A stretch of DNA of 64,000 bases from an uncultured Clostridia bacterium (GCA_944380765.1 CALWIO010000005.1:23218-87217); one strand, 5' to 3'. Shown: positions 33,750 to 42,858, counted from the first letter of the stretch. Program-made: numbers and translations. Notes: generated by a model from the letters alone, not told the origin.

Positions 33750-35165
33750 ATGTCGCAATATATTTCCAGCATTTCAAATGAGGCTCTTTCAAATTTATGC
33801 GAAGAGCTTAGAAAAAATAACTATATCAACCCCGATTACTACGGCAGATTCGATGTAAAAAGAGGGCTCAGAAACGCCGACGGAACAGGCGTTCTCGCGG
33901 GACTTACAAGGATTTGCTCCGTTGAGGGTTACTATATTGACGACGGCGAGCGCGTTCCCAAAGACGGCCGCCTTATTTACCGCGGAATAAATATGTCCGA
34001 TATAGTCGAAGCCTGCGAGAGGGAGGACCGTTTCGGCTTTGAAGAGGTTGTATGGCTTCTTTTGTTCGGCTATCTTCCCACCCAGACGCAGCTTGATAAA
34101 TTCAAGCGCGTACTTGCCGAGTGCCGCGAGCTGCCCGACGAGTTTATAGAGGATATGATAATGAAAGCGCCCTCGCCCGATATTATGAATAAAGTCGCGC
34201 GCAGCGTTTTGGCGCTTTATTCCTATGACCCCAATCCCGACGACACTTCCGAGGAAAATATACTCAGGCAGTGTATTCAGCTCATAGCGCAGGTGCCGGT
34301 TATTATGACAAGCGCCTATCAGGTAAAACGCCGGGTTTATGACAAAAAGAGTATGTTTTTCCATCAGAACAAGCTGGAACTCGGAACAGCCGAGTCAATT
34401 CTCCGCTCAATACGCAACGACAAAAAATTCACGCCGGAAGAGGCGAAGCTGCTCGATATTTGTATGATAATCCACGCCGAGCACGGCGGCGGAAATAACT
34501 CCACATTTACCACACGCTGTATAACTTCCAGCGGTACGGATACATATTCCGCCATTTCCGCAGGTATCGGCTCGCTTAAAGGTCCCCGTCACGGCGGCGC
34601 CAATATAAAGGTGTTTAAAATGATGGAGGAAATGAAGCAGAATATTGACGATATAACAGACGAGGGCAAGGTAGCCGACTATCTTACCAAAATAATGAAC
34701 CGTCAGGCGGGCGACGGCTCGGGACTCATCTACGGTATGGGCCACGCAGTCTATACGCTTTCCGACCCGCGCGCCGTGATTTTAAGGCGCTATGCCGACG
34801 AGTTCTCCAAAAAGACCGGCAGGGAGGAGGAGTTCAAGCTCCTCGCCTTAATCGAGAGCATTACGCCCGAGCTTTTTGCCAAACACCGTGGCAACAAAAA
34901 GAAAATCTGCGCCAATGTGGATTTGTATTCGGGACTTATTTACGATATGCTCGGAATACCTCAGGATTTGTTCACCCCCATATTTATGGCGGCAAGAACG
35001 GCGGGCTGGTCGGCTCACCGCATTGAGGAGATAACATCAAACGGAAAAATCGTGCGCCCCGCCTATAAAAATGTTACCATTCCGCGCGCCTATGTTCCCA
35101 TGAGCGACAGAGTACCCAGAACCGAGGGTATCCAGAAAGAGTATATTCCCATTGAGGAAAGGTAA
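33750..35165 (+). CDS. gltA: Citrate synthase
   Basis: A 471-residue citrate synthase of the larger Firmicutes type. It carries an N-terminal extension (residues 1-50), the substrate histidines in HAEHGGGNNSTFTTR and MGHAVYTLSDPRA, and the FKLLALIESITPEL to NVDLYSGLIYDMLGIP region with the catalytic Asp nearby. It condenses oxaloacetate with acetyl-CoA, probably feeding glutamate synthesis in an anaerobe with a partial TCA pathway (inference). A strong AAGGAGG lies six bases before ATG 33750. A 2-methylcitrate synthase activity cannot be excluded. Confidence 0.92.
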   Translation: MSQYISSISNEALSNLCEELRKNNYINPDYYGRFDVKRGLRNADGTGVLAGLTRICSVEGYYIDDGERVPKDGRLIYRGINMSDIVEACEREDRFGFEEVVWLLLFGYLPTQTQLDKFKRVLAECRELPDEFIEDMIMKAPSPDIMNKVARSVLALYSYDPNPDDTSEENILRQCIQLIAQVPVIMTSAYQVKRRVYDKKSMFFHQNKLELGTAESILRSIRNDKKFTPEEAKLLDICMIIHAEHGGGNNSTFTTRCITSSGTDTYSAISAGIGSLKGPRHGGANIKVFKMMEEMKQNIDDITDEGKVADYLTKIMNRQAGDGSGLIYGMGHAVYTLSDPRAVILRRYADEFSKKTGREEEFKLLALIESITPELFAKHRGNKKKICANVDLYSGLIYDMLGIPQDLFTPIFMAARTAGWSAHRIEEITSNGKIVRPAYKNVTIPRAYVPMSDRVPRTEGIQKEYIPIEER

Positions 35166-35173
35166 GATAAGTT

Positions 35174-36130
35174 ATGAAAATAAAAGGCAAATGCGAAAAA
35201 ATAAACCCTATGGCGGCGCTGTGCACGGTGCTGGGACTGCTTGTGGTTTCCGTACCTTTCAGAATGTATCAGCTTCTCAATATTATCGAGGAGGACACGG
35301 GCTTTTACAAGTCGGTTGACTGGTCGGTTTATGTAATGTACGCCGTCTGCGCGCTTGCGATTATCGTGCCCTACGCGCTTACTCTGCTTGCCAAAAACAT
35401 TCCGGCTTCAAAATCCCCGTACAGAAAAAGCAAATTTCTCGCGGCGGCCGCAATACTTTTTGCCGGCGGAATAATTGCCGATGTGGTTTCGTCACTTTCG
35501 CTGTTTTTAATCAATGTCAGGAGTTTCAGCGCCGTTAACCTTTCGGTTCTCGGCACGCTTAATCAGGGGCAGATTCCTCTGCTTATCGAATCTGTTTTCG
35601 GCATACTTGCCGCAATTTATATAATTATTTTCGGCATATCCTATATTGACGGCAGAACAACCTATTCTCAGTATAAATTTTTAGCAATAACTCCGCTGTT
35701 CTGGGCTATGAGCAGAATAGTGCTCCGCTTTTTGAGAAAAATAGCATATATAAATGTTTCCGACCTTATGCTGGAAATATTCATGCTGGCGTTTATGATG
35801 ATTTTCCTTCTCGCGTTTGCCAGAATATCGTCGGGACTTTCCAGCGCCAAGGCAATGCGCTCGGCTTTCGCCTCAGGCGCGGTTGCGGCGTTTTTCGCGG
35901 CTACCGCCAATATTCCGCGGCTGTTAATGTTTGTAACCGCGAACGGCGCGAAACTGCCCGATGAATATACCCTGTCGCTGTGCGACCTTACCTTCGCGCT
36001 TTTTGTTGTCGCTTACACCGTAAACGCCGTAAAGTGCGCTTCACAGAATGACAGCGCGGAGCTTACAGCTGAATCAGAGCCTAAAAAAACGGCAGAACCG
36101 GAAACCGACGATAATTTTCTTTCCGAATAA
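35174..36130 (+). CDS. Integral membrane protein, function unknown
   Basis: A 318-residue protein with about eight membrane helices (roughly residues 11-36, 56-80, 90-118, 124-158, 165-185, 196-218, 228-252, 262-285) and a charged cytosolic tail. I recognise no family or motif. It begins eight bases after citrate synthase and runs into the AEC transporter gene 18 bases later, so the three are probably one transcript. Confidence 0.7.
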   Translation: MKIKGKCEKINPMAALCTVLGLLVVSVPFRMYQLLNIIEEDTGFYKSVDWSVYVMYAVCALAIIVPYALTLLAKNIPASKSPYRKSKFLAAAAILFAGGIIADVVSSLSLFLINVRSFSAVNLSVLGTLNQGQIPLLIESVFGILAAIYIIIFGISYIDGRTTYSQYKFLAITPLFWAMSRIVLRFLRKIAYINVSDLMLEIFMLAFMMIFLLAFARISSGLSSAKAMRSAFASGAVAAFFAATANIPRLLMFVTANGAKLPDEYTLSLCDLTFALFVVAYTVNAVKCASQNDSAELTAESEPKKTAEPETDDNFLSE

Positions 36131-36148
36131 AAAAGGAGTATTTTTAAG

Positions 36149-37090
36149 TTGTACTTTTTGTCAAATGTATTTACCGCCTTTAATCAGGTGGTGATACTGT
36201 TCCTTGTCGCAATGGTGGGCTTTTTCTGCCAAAAGACCGGAATATATACCGAAAAAGCCTCCCGGCTGACTACCGACCTGCTCTTTTATATCGTCACTCC
36301 GGCGGTTATAATACGCTCCTTTGTCTCCATTGACTATAACCCTGAGGCATTGAAAGGGCTTTTGGCGGCTATTGCGGGAGGAGCGTTTTTCCACCTGGTC
36401 GCCATACTGCTTTCGGAAGCGTTTTTCGGCGGCAAAAGAACAACTGAAAATTCGGGAATTTTCAAATTCGGCTCGGTTTACGGCAATGTGGGCTATATGG
36501 CGCTGCCGCTGGCTCTTGCCGTGCTGGGCGATGAGGGCGTTTTTTACTGCTCGGTAATATTGGTGCCCTTTAATATTCTCTCATTCACCCACGGCGTGCG
36601 GGTAATGCAGAAAAAAGGCGAAAGAACCTCTTTCGGCATAAAAAATCTTATCGCAAATCCGGGAGTAATCGGCGTGGCGCTGGGGCTTCCGCTGTTTTTA
36701 GCGGGAGTGGAGCTGCCCGAGGTGATTTATGCTCCGGTTTCTTATCTTGCCGACCTTAACACTCCGCTTGCCATGGTTATGTTCGGCACATATCTTGCCT
36801 GCGCCGACTGGAAAAGGCTCTTTTCCGAAAAAGCCGTTTTTTCGGTCGCGCTTATTAAAATAATTATTGTTCCGGCAGTCACAATAGCCGTCTTAAAGCT
36901 CGCGGGTTTTGGCGGCACCCTGTTTACCGCCTGCGTTTTAAGCGCCGCGGCTCCTACCGCCAATAATACGGTAATGTTTTCGGCGAAGTACGGCAGGGAT
37001 ACCGCGCTCGCCTCAAAGCTTACGGCTTTTATAAGCGTGCTGTCAATAGTCACAATGCCCGTTATGATTGCCGTTTCTCAAAGTATATAA
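36149..37090 (+). CDS. AEC (auxin efflux carrier) family transporter
   Basis: A 313-residue membrane protein with ten predicted helices in two five-helix halves. The family marks are the N-terminal VGFFCQKTGIYTEKASR, GNVGYMALPL and the C-terminal AAAPTANNTVMFSAKYG. Bacterial AEC members move small organic acids such as malate or malonate; linkage to citrate synthase would suit a di- or tricarboxylate, but that is inference. The start is TTG 36149 ten bases after AAAGGAG; there is no in-frame alternative close by. Confidence 0.87.
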   Translation: MYFLSNVFTAFNQVVILFLVAMVGFFCQKTGIYTEKASRLTTDLLFYIVTPAVIIRSFVSIDYNPEALKGLLAAIAGGAFFHLVAILLSEAFFGGKRTTENSGIFKFGSVYGNVGYMALPLALAVLGDEGVFYCSVILVPFNILSFTHGVRVMQKKGERTSFGIKNLIANPGVIGVALGLPLFLAGVELPEVIYAPVSYLADLNTPLAMVMFGTYLACADWKRLFSEKAVFSVALIKIIIVPAVTIAVLKLAGFGGTLFTACVLSAAAPTANNTVMFSAKYGRDTALASKLTAFISVLSIVTMPVMIAVSQSI

Positions 37091-37102
37091 GGAGTGGTTT
37101 TT

Positions 37103-37429
37103 ATGAAGCTGATAGTTGCAATAATCAATAACGACGATTCCTCCGCCGTAATGACTCACCTGACAAAAGCCGGGTATTCCATAACAAAGTTGTCCACATC
37201 GGGCGGATTTCTGCGCGCCGGCAATGTAACGCTGCTTGCGGGTACTGAGGATAAAAAGGTTGACGATGTAATAAATATAATCGGCGAGCACAGCAGTCAG
37301 CGCAAAAAAATTACCCCCGTCAATACTACATATATCGGAGAGTCAATGCTTTCCTCAATGCCGATAGAGGTAACGGTGGGCGGAGCCACTATTTTTGTAC
37401 TTGATGTGGAGCAGTTTTACAAAATATGA
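37103..37429 (+). CDS. darA: Cyclic-di-AMP receptor DarA/PstA
   Basis: A 108-residue PII-like protein (DUF970). It has MKLIVAIINNDDSSAVMTHL, GGFLRAGNVTLLAGTEDKKVDD, and the C-terminal VTVGGATIFVLDVEQFYKI. It binds c-di-AMP; its output is not settled. ATG 37103 is eight bases after AAGGAG, and an in-frame GTG at 37094 overlaps that site. It precedes holB and ricT, the same order as yaaQ-holB-yaaT of Bacillus. Confidence 0.94.
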   Translation: MKLIVAIINNDDSSAVMTHLTKAGYSITKLSTSGGFLRAGNVTLLAGTEDKKVDDVINIIGEHSSQRKKITPVNTTYIGESMLSSMPIEVTVGGATIFVLDVEQFYKI

Positions 37430-38292
37430 AAAATAATTCTTATGCCGGAAATAAGCTGTACAGCGGGATTTCCGCGCTTGCCTGCCGTGGCAGCGTGCCG
37501 CACGGAATACTGATTGAGTGCGAAAACGAGGACGAGGGGTATGAGTTCGCGCGTTTTATCGCCGGCTGCCTTTTGTGTACGGGAAGTGACAAACCCTGCG
37601 GAGAATGTCCGGCGTGCAGAAAGTTTTACAAAAACGGTCACCCTGATGTCATTGTGACTGACGGAATACGCGGCAAAAGCAGCAGCTTTACCGTTGACGC
37701 CGTGCGTGAAATAAGAAGCAGCGCCTTTGTTGTTCCCAATGAGAGCGACAAAAAAATATATATTCTAAAAAACGGCGGAAATATGAACGAGCAGGCGCAG
37801 AACGCCATACTCAAAATACTTGAAGAGCCGCCGGAGTATGTCTATTTTATAATTATTACCCCGTCAAAAAGCACCGTGCTTGAAACCGTGCTTTCAAGGG
37901 TGTGCGTTTATTCGCTTAATACCGAGAGCGCCGGCGTAAGCGAAAAAGAAAAAGAAGCCGTAAAAGCGCTTGTAATGGCAATACTCAGCGTCAGCGAGCT
38001 GAAACTGCTCGAAGAAACCGCGGCTTACCAGAAAAATTCTCAGTTTGCCGAAACCGTTTTGGAGCTTTTGTCCGAGATTTTCCGTGACGCGCTTGTTAAA
38101 AAGAGCGGCTATAACGGAAATTTCCGCTTTGAGGACGAGGTTAACGCCGTGTGTTCGGCGCTCACTTCAAAGTCCATAATGAACTGCGCCGAGGTTTGCG
38201 GCGAGCTGATAGCTTCAATTCAAAGAAAGTGCAATAATAACCTGCTGATTACAAGAATGTGTTATGAGTTTAAACGCGCAATCGGCAGATAG
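37426..38292 (+). CDS. holB: DNA polymerase III delta-prime subunit
   Basis: A 288-residue clamp-loader subunit. The four-cysteine zinc module (CLLCTGSDKPCGECPACRKF) and the sequence NEQAQNAILKILEEPPEYVYFI with the SRC-like motif SRVCVYSL are diagnostic. The P-loop is degenerate, as expected for delta prime, which does not hydrolyse ATP. The start overlaps the darA stop by four bases. Confidence 0.92.
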   Translation: MKNNSYAGNKLYSGISALACRGSVPHGILIECENEDEGYEFARFIAGCLLCTGSDKPCGECPACRKFYKNGHPDVIVTDGIRGKSSSFTVDAVREIRSSAFVVPNESDKKIYILKNGGNMNEQAQNAILKILEEPPEYVYFIIITPSKSTVLETVLSRVCVYSLNTESAGVSEKEKEAVKALVMAILSVSELKLLEETAAYQKNSQFAETVLELLSEIFRDALVKKSGYNGNFRFEDEVNAVCSALTSKSIMNCAEVCGELIASIQRKCNNNLLITRMCYEFKRAIGR

Positions 38293-38302
38293 GAGATATA
38301 TT

Positions 38303-39166
38303 ATGATTGAAACAGTAGGTATAAAATTCAAAGACGGCGGCAAAATTTATGATTTTGACGCCAACGAAATAAAATTCAAAAAGGGCGATTACGCCATAGT
38401 GGAAACCGTGCGCGGAACCGAGTGCGGAATTGTCGCTAAGGAAAACAGAAAAATAAGCGAGGACAATATAAATAAACCGCTTAAAAAGGTTATCCGCGCG
38501 GCTTCGGCGGAAGATGTGAAAACCCTTGAAGAAAACAAGAAAAAGGAAAAAGAGGCTTTTCGGGTATGCGAGGAAAAAATCGCCGAGCATCACCTTGAAA
38601 TGAACCTTGTAGATGTGGAATATACCTTTGACCGCAGTAAAATTCTGTTCTATTTTACCGCTGACGGCAGAATTGATTTCCGCGAGCTTGTAAAGGACCT
38701 GGCTTTTGTTTTCAGAACCCGAATCGAGCTTCGCCAGATAGGCGTGCGCGACGAGTCCAGAATGGTGGGCGGCTTCGGAATGTGCGGCAGACCCTTTTGC
38801 TGCAATACATTTCTAAACGATTTTCAGCCGGTATCAATAAAGATGGCTAAGGAGCAGGGGCTTTCCCTTAACCCCACCAAAATCAGCGGCACCTGCGGCA
38901 GACTTATGTGCTGTCTTAAATATGAGCAGGAAACCTACGAGCACCTTTTAAGAGTGACTCCTAAGGTCGGCGCAATAGTCGAAACGGCGGAGGGCAGGGG
39001 AAAGGTTATAGAGGCCAACCTCATAACCGGAATGTTAAAAGTCGCCCTTGACCGCAGACCGGACGCGGCGCCTCTTTCCGTGCACCGGCACAATGTAAAA
39101 ACCCTTAAAGACGCCTCGATAAGAGTGGAAAAAGAAGAGCTTGAAGCTCTTAAAGGAATCGAGTAA
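38303..39166 (+). CDS. ricT: PSP1-domain protein RicT (YaaT)
   Basis: A 287-residue protein with the PSP1 C-terminal domain: FRTRIELRQIGVRDESRMVGG, CGMCGRPFCCNTFL-like cysteine cluster (FGMCGRPFCC), and SGTCGRLMCCLKYEQE. In Bacillus RicT forms the Y-complex with RicA and RicF, carries Fe-S clusters, and promotes RNase Y action and Spo0A phosphorylation. ATG 38303 follows AGGAG at seven bases. It ends the darA-holB-ricT block. Confidence 0.93.
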   Translation: MIETVGIKFKDGGKIYDFDANEIKFKKGDYAIVETVRGTECGIVAKENRKISEDNINKPLKKVIRAASAEDVKTLEENKKKEKEAFRVCEEKIAEHHLEMNLVDVEYTFDRSKILFYFTADGRIDFRELVKDLAFVFRTRIELRQIGVRDESRMVGGFGMCGRPFCCNTFLNDFQPVSIKMAKEQGLSLNPTKISGTCGRLMCCLKYEQETYEHLLRVTPKVGAIVETAEGRGKVIEANLITGMLKVALDRRPDAAPLSVHRHNVKTLKDASIRVEKEELEALKGIE

Positions 39167-39174
39167 ATTGGTAC

Positions 39175-39202
39175 TTGATTTTTCGGTTTAATATGTTACA
39201 AT
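39175..39202 (+). promoter_or_regulatory. Extended -10 promoter of the ferredoxin gene
   Basis: TTGATT (39175-39180) and TACAAT (39197-39202), spacing 16, with TG one base upstream of the -10 box. Confidence 0.72.
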
Positions 39203-39235
39203 GTAGTAGAAATAATAAAAGGGAGGTACTTTGAT

Positions 39236-39406
39236 ATGGCATATGTAATTAGTGATGACTGCATCGCCTGCGGCGCCTGCGCAGATGGCTGCCCCGTAGA
39301 GGCTATTTCCGAGGGCGACGGCAAGTATGTAATTGACGCTGACACCTGCATTGATTGCGGCGCTTGCGCAGAGGTTTGCCCCGTTTCGGCTCCTTCTGCC
39401 GAATAA
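39236..39406 (+). CDS. 2[4Fe-4S] ferredoxin
   Basis: A 56-residue clostridial-type ferredoxin. It has two CxxCxxCxxxCP motifs (CIACGACADGCP and CIDCGACAEVCP) in the usual pseudo-twofold arrangement, starting MAYVISDDC. It is a low-potential electron carrier for pyruvate:ferredoxin oxidoreductase, hydrogenase and similar enzymes. ATG 39236 has GGGAGG nine bases upstream, and the gene has its own promoter and terminator, consistent with high, single-gene expression. Confidence 0.97.
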   Translation: MAYVISDDCIACGACADGCPVEAISEGDGKYVIDADTCIDCGACAEVCPVSAPSAE

Positions 39407-39425
39407 TCTCAAAGGCATACATATA

Positions 39426-39456
39426 AACGCCGGCGAATTTCGCCGGCGTTTTTTTC
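39426..39456 (+). terminator. Ferredoxin terminator
   Basis: AACGCCGGCGAA pairs with TTCGCCGGCGTT, followed by a long T tract. Confidence 0.93.
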
Positions 39457-39470
39457 TGCTCAACGGAAAA

Positions 39471-39506
39471 AACTGGGGAAACAGCATTGTTTCCCCGGTT
39501 TTTGTA
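39471..39506. terminator. Second, bidirectional terminator before hslO
   Basis: AACTGGGGAAAC (39471-39482) pairs with GTTTCCCCGGTT (39489-39500, one wobble pair). T runs follow on the plus strand and an A run precedes, so it also serves the convergent hslO operon. Confidence 0.85.
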
Positions 39507-39516
39507 TAATGGTTTA

Positions 39517-40395
39517 TTACTTTGATTCTTCAATAAGTTTTAATATTTCCTCTTTTGAAAAAACATATTTACTGTTGCAGAAATGGCATACAACCTCAGT
39601 TTCATTGTCCTGCGCCATTTCGGCAAGTCCCTCTCTGCCGGCGCCTATGAGCGCGGCGGTCACTCTCTCCCTGCTGCAATCGCATCTGTAACCGGTCTGC
39701 GTGCGGTCAAGAAGCTGCATTTCAAAATTCGGCAGCACCTTTTTGCATATATCTTCGGGAGATAACCCCTCGGCAAGCATTGTGGTGACCGGTTTAACGC
39801 TTTCAAGTCCCTTTTCAACGGCTGAAATCACAGCTTCATCGGCGGTGGGCAGAAGCTGAATCAAAAATCCCCCCGCGAGCAGTACATTTTCGCTTTCCGG
39901 GTCAACCAGCACTCCCAGAGCGCATACGGTGGGCGTCTGCTCGCTGGAAGCGTAATAGGCGGTAATATCCTCGGCAACCTCGCCGGAAATCAAAGGCACC
40001 TGAGCGCAGTAAGGCTCTTTTAGCCCCAAATCCTTTATTACTGTCAGGAATCCGTCTTTTCCGAGAGCGCCCGATACATCAAGCTTGCCCTTCCCGTTCA
40101 GAGGGAGCTTTACTTTTGCGTCTCCTATATATCCCTTAACAAAGCCTTTTGAATCGGCCACGGCAACAGCGGGAGAGGCGGGGCCGCTGCCGCTTATTTT
40201 GAGCGTCAGCGTGTCGCTGTCGCCCTTTAAAAGCGCGCCCATCATTGAAGCGGCTGTCAGAAGCCTGCCCAGAGCCGCCGAGCATACCTTTGAGGTGCCG
40301 TGAATTTCCTGCATTTTTTTCACCATTTCGGTGGAGTTAAGGGCAAGAACATAAAGCGTTCCGTCCTGTGAAATCATTCTTACAAGCTCGTTCAT
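39517..40395 (-). CDS. hslO: Redox-regulated chaperone Hsp33
   Basis: A 292-residue chaperonin. The C-terminal zinc/redox switch is intact: CDC (in YRCDCSRERV) and CHFC, spaced about 30 residues apart. The N-terminal fold shows LTLKISGSGPASPAVAVADS and GDAKVKLPLNGKGKLDV. Oxidation releases zinc and activates holdase function. GTAAAGGAGTG precedes ATG 40395. It is the third gene of an operon with the methyltransferase and TrpR-like genes. Confidence 0.95.
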   Translation of the reverse strand: MNELVRMISQDGTLYVLALNSTEMVKKMQEIHGTSKVCSAALGRLLTAASMMGALLKGDSDTLTLKISGSGPASPAVAVADSKGFVKGYIGDAKVKLPLNGKGKLDVSGALGKDGFLTVIKDLGLKEPYCAQVPLISGEVAEDITAYYASSEQTPTVCALGVLVDPESENVLLAGGFLIQLLPTADEAVISAVEKGLESVKPVTTMLAEGLSPEDICKKVLPNFEMQLLDRTQTGYRCDCSRERVTAALIGAGREGLAEMAQDNETEVVCHFCNSKYVFSKEEILKLIEESK

Positions 40396-40399
40396 AAAA

Positions 40400-41146
40400 T
40401 CACTCCTTTACGGCGGCAAAGGTAATTCTTTCGGTAACCGAAGTCACGGGATTTTCGCCGTAACCGTCATATTGCCCGATTATTTTAAAGCCGCACGAAC
40501 CGAGCATATCGGTAATCTCTTGCGGTGTGTAAACATATTCGCAGAAATTTTCCTCAAATCTGCTGTAATCGTCCGATTCATCGTTCTTAATAAAGAAATC
40601 AAGTTCAATCTCGGTCTTTTTTTCTTTTTCAATATAACTGTTCTGCCATACGCAGTAAACCTCGTCCAGGTCATAAACAAAGGTGTTTCCGCCCAGTATT
40701 TCGCGGTGTTTGTATTCGGTGTTAATGTCAAAAATAAACATTCCGCCCCTGTTCATAAAAAGCGAAACCTTTTGGAATACCCGTTTCAGCTTTTCGGCTG
40801 ACTCAATGTGATTTACCGTATCAAGACAGCACACGGCGCAGTCCACAGTTCCGTATAGGTCAAGCTCTTCACCGCTTTGATGCAAAAACAGCGCGCGCGA
40901 GGAGTTTTCATATTTCTTTTCATTGGCAACGGCAAGCATATCCTCGCTTGCGTCAGCGCCTATAATGTCAAATCCGCGCTTTTCAAGCAGAAACGAAAGA
41001 CTGCCCGTACCGCAGCCCAAATCAAGCAAAAGCCCCCCGTCAATACCGTTAAGGGATAACAGAGAGCAGATTCTGTCTGAAATTTTTTCGTACTCCACAT
41101 TTTCGGTCAGCAAATCATAAACCGAAGCAAAAACCCCGTAGCTCAT
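40400..41146 (-). CDS. Class I SAM-dependent methyltransferase
   Basis: A 248-residue methyltransferase. Motif I is LLDLGCGTGSLSFLLEKRG, followed by IIGADASEDMLAVA, and the post-I region VDCAVCCLDTVNHI. The acceptor is unknown; similar YxxX-type enzymes occur beside hslO in other Clostridia. Its start overlaps the TrpR-like gene's stop by four bases, so translation is coupled. Confidence 0.88.
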   Translation of the reverse strand: MSYGVFASVYDLLTENVEYEKISDRICSLLSLNGIDGGLLLDLGCGTGSLSFLLEKRGFDIIGADASEDMLAVANEKKYENSSRALFLHQSGEELDLYGTVDCAVCCLDTVNHIESAEKLKRVFQKVSLFMNRGGMFIFDINTEYKHREILGGNTFVYDLDEVYCVWQNSYIEKEKKTEIELDFFIKNDESDDYSRFEENFCEYVYTPQEITDMLGSCGFKIIGQYDGYGENPVTSVTERITFAAVKE

Positions 41147-41430
41147 TTTTCAAGCCTGCTGAATACTATGTCGTATCCGTCCGCGCCGTCCTGAAGCGAG
41201 CGGTTAACGCGGCTTATCGTGGCGGTTGAAGCGCCGGTAGCGTTTACAATGTCGGAATAAACCTTTTTCTCCGAGAGCATTTTTGCCACAACACAGCGCT
41301 GCGCCATTGCGTGGAACTCCGTGAATGTGCAAAGGTCTTTAAAGAAATTATAGCATTCCTCGCGGCTTTCAAGCTTCATTATGCAGTCCACAAGGAAATC
41401 CGTGTTTTCGTTTTTAAATTCTCTTCCCAT
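41143..41430 (-). CDS. TrpR-like (YerC/YecD) DNA-binding protein
   Basis: A 95-residue TrpR-superfamily regulator. The helix-turn-helix is in SDIVNATGASTATISRVNRSL and the preceding helix FFKDLCTFTEFHAMAQRCVV matches the YerC family. Unlike TrpR of Gammaproteobacteria, the ligand of these proteins is unknown. ATG 41430 follows GGAGG. It is first in the operon and may autoregulate. Confidence 0.9.
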   Translation of the reverse strand: MGREFKNENTDFLVDCIMKLESREECYNFFKDLCTFTEFHAMAQRCVVAKMLSEKKVYSDIVNATGASTATISRVNRSLQDGADGYDIVFSRLEK

Positions 41431-41459
41431 CAGTATAGCCTCCGTTTTTTACTGCTCAC

Positions 41460-41488
41460 ATTTTAACACATTAAAACTTAAAAGTAAA
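41460..41488 (-). promoter_or_regulatory. Promoter of the TrpR-like/methyltransferase/hslO operon
   Basis: On the minus strand TTTACT (41483-41488) and TAAAAT (41460-41465) are 17 bases apart, with TG one base before the -10 box. Confidence 0.65.
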
Positions 41489-41509
41489 TAACTTTACGAA
41501 AACCTGTCC

Positions 41510-42415
41510 TTAAAAATTCAAAAGATGAAGAATTATTCCGGGAACAGCGGCAAAAACAAATAATGCCGCCACTATTTTAAGATTGTCATAAATCCTGCTT
41601 TTTTCACGGAGAAGAACGAGCAGTCCCGCTCCCGCGCTTGTGCAGAGTCCGGCTATGACCGAGCCGAAGCTCAGCGCGCCGTCAAGGTAAAGTTCGGTCA
41701 GCAGAACAGAGGCGGCGCAGTTCGGAATAAATCCTATAATCGCAGCTAAAACCGGCTGGAATACCGAGTCTGAAAGCAGAACCGAGGAGAGCCTCTGCGT
41801 TCCGAGAACAGCAACCGCGAAGTCAAGAATTATTGTGATTATTAAAAGAAAGATAAAAACCTTTGCGGTGTGCACAAATGCCGGGAAAAGTATTCCCTCG
41901 TGCTTTTCACAGCCGCAGCGGTCGTGTTCGCACAGGTCGCTTACAACCTTTTTGCCGGATTTTTTAAGCTTTATGATAATGTCAATAATGTATCCGGATA
42001 TAACGGCAATAACTATTTTTACGGCGAGCAGCTTTAAAATTTCCCCTGCCGCGCTGCGGTGAGCCGCGAGCAGTATAAGCGCCTCGTCCGAGGTGGAAAG
42101 GAACACCGCCGTTAAAGTGCCCATGCTTATTATTCCGCCCATATATAAGTTGGCGCTCAGCACCGAAAATCCGCACTGAGGAATACAGCCCAGCAGCGAG
42201 CCGATAACGGGACCGGCCTTGCCGCATTTTGTAAAAATTCTGTTTACCCGGCTTTGGGCGTGATGTTCAATAAATTCAATAATCAAGAACGCCGCAAAAA
42301 GGAATGGCAGGGTTTTTAAAGTGTCCGAAAGGGCGTCACCGAGCAGGTGAAGCACAGAGTGAGCCGAAAGAACAAACTCTTCGCTGTGGGTGTGCGCGTG
42401 TATAAAATCTGTCAT
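41510..42415 (-). CDS. Putative manganese transporter (ArsP_2 family)
   Basis: A 301-residue membrane protein with about nine helices and two internal repeats. Each repeat contains a GCIPQCGFS / GFIPNCAAS motif followed by a conserved LYMGG / LYLDGALSFG helix, as in the ArsP_2 family often annotated as putative manganese transporter. The histidine-rich N terminus (HAHTHSEE) and a central cytosolic CEHDRCGCEKHE loop suggest metal binding. It overlaps the Fur-family gene by four bases (ATGA), so both respond to the same metal signal. Substrate and direction are not proven. Confidence 0.82.
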   Translation of the reverse strand: MTDFIHAHTHSEEFVLSAHSVLHLLGDALSDTLKTLPFLFAAFLIIEFIEHHAQSRVNRIFTKCGKAGPVIGSLLGCIPQCGFSVLSANLYMGGIISMGTLTAVFLSTSDEALILLAAHRSAAGEILKLLAVKIVIAVISGYIIDIIIKLKKSGKKVVSDLCEHDRCGCEKHEGILFPAFVHTAKVFIFLLIITIILDFAVAVLGTQRLSSVLLSDSVFQPVLAAIIGFIPNCAASVLLTELYLDGALSFGSVIAGLCTSAGAGLLVLLREKSRIYDNLKIVAALFVFAAVPGIILHLLNF

Positions 42416-42816
42416 ATGTTTTTCTCCTTAGCGCAGTCCGCGCACAGACCGCACAGAACGGTTCTGGAAGTGTCAAGCGTAAATTCGTGGCTGTCGGATA
42501 TGTGCTTTGAAAGCCGGTCAAGAAAATCACATTCCGTATGTATCAGCTTTCCGCAGTTAGAGCATACAAGATGGTAGTGATTTTTACATTCCGAAGAGCT
42601 GAACTGGTAGCAGCACGCCTCGCCGTCGCCGGAAAAGAACCTTTTTGCCTTTTCGCACTCTACCAGACGGTCAAGCTGACGGTAAACCGTTGACCTGCCG
42701 ATTTTCTCACCTTCGTTGACAAGGGCAAAGTAAACCTCGTCCGCGCAAAAATGCCGCGAGGGGTTTTTCTTTAAAAATTCATATACAAGCCGGCTCTGCC
42801 GGGTGTCATACCTCAA
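42412..42816 (-). CDS. Fur-family metalloregulator
   Basis: About 134 residues with the Fur fold. A winged helix contains HFCADEVYFALVNEGEKIGRSTVYRQLDRL. Metal-site marks are HYHLVCSNCGKLIHTECDF and a C-terminal CGLCADC, giving the two structural-zinc CxxC pairs. The frame is open to 42855, but the -10 box of a perfect promoter lies at 42856-42861, so translation must start further in. I choose TTG 42816 after GGTGAG; GTG codons at 42828 and 42825 are alternatives. Subtype (Zur, Mur or Fur) is undecided; linkage to a presumed Mn transporter favours Mn or Zn sensing. Confidence 0.85.
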   Translation of the reverse strand: MRYDTRQSRLVYEFLKKNPSRHFCADEVYFALVNEGEKIGRSTVYRQLDRLVECEKAKRFFSGDGEACCYQFSSSECKNHYHLVCSNCGKLIHTECDFLDRLSKHISDSHEFTLDTSRTVLCGLCADCAKEKNI

Positions 42817-42835
42817 AATTCTCACCACACATTTG

Positions 42836-42858
42836 AATTTGAAACTCAATTTCAAATT
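42836..42858. promoter_or_regulatory. Nine-base inverted repeat over the fur promoter (candidate operator)
   Basis: AATTTGAAA and TTTCAAATT are perfect inverted arms around CTCAA. The site covers part of the -10 box and the transcription start of the Fur-family gene. This is where an autoregulatory Fur dimer would block polymerase. Confidence 0.72.
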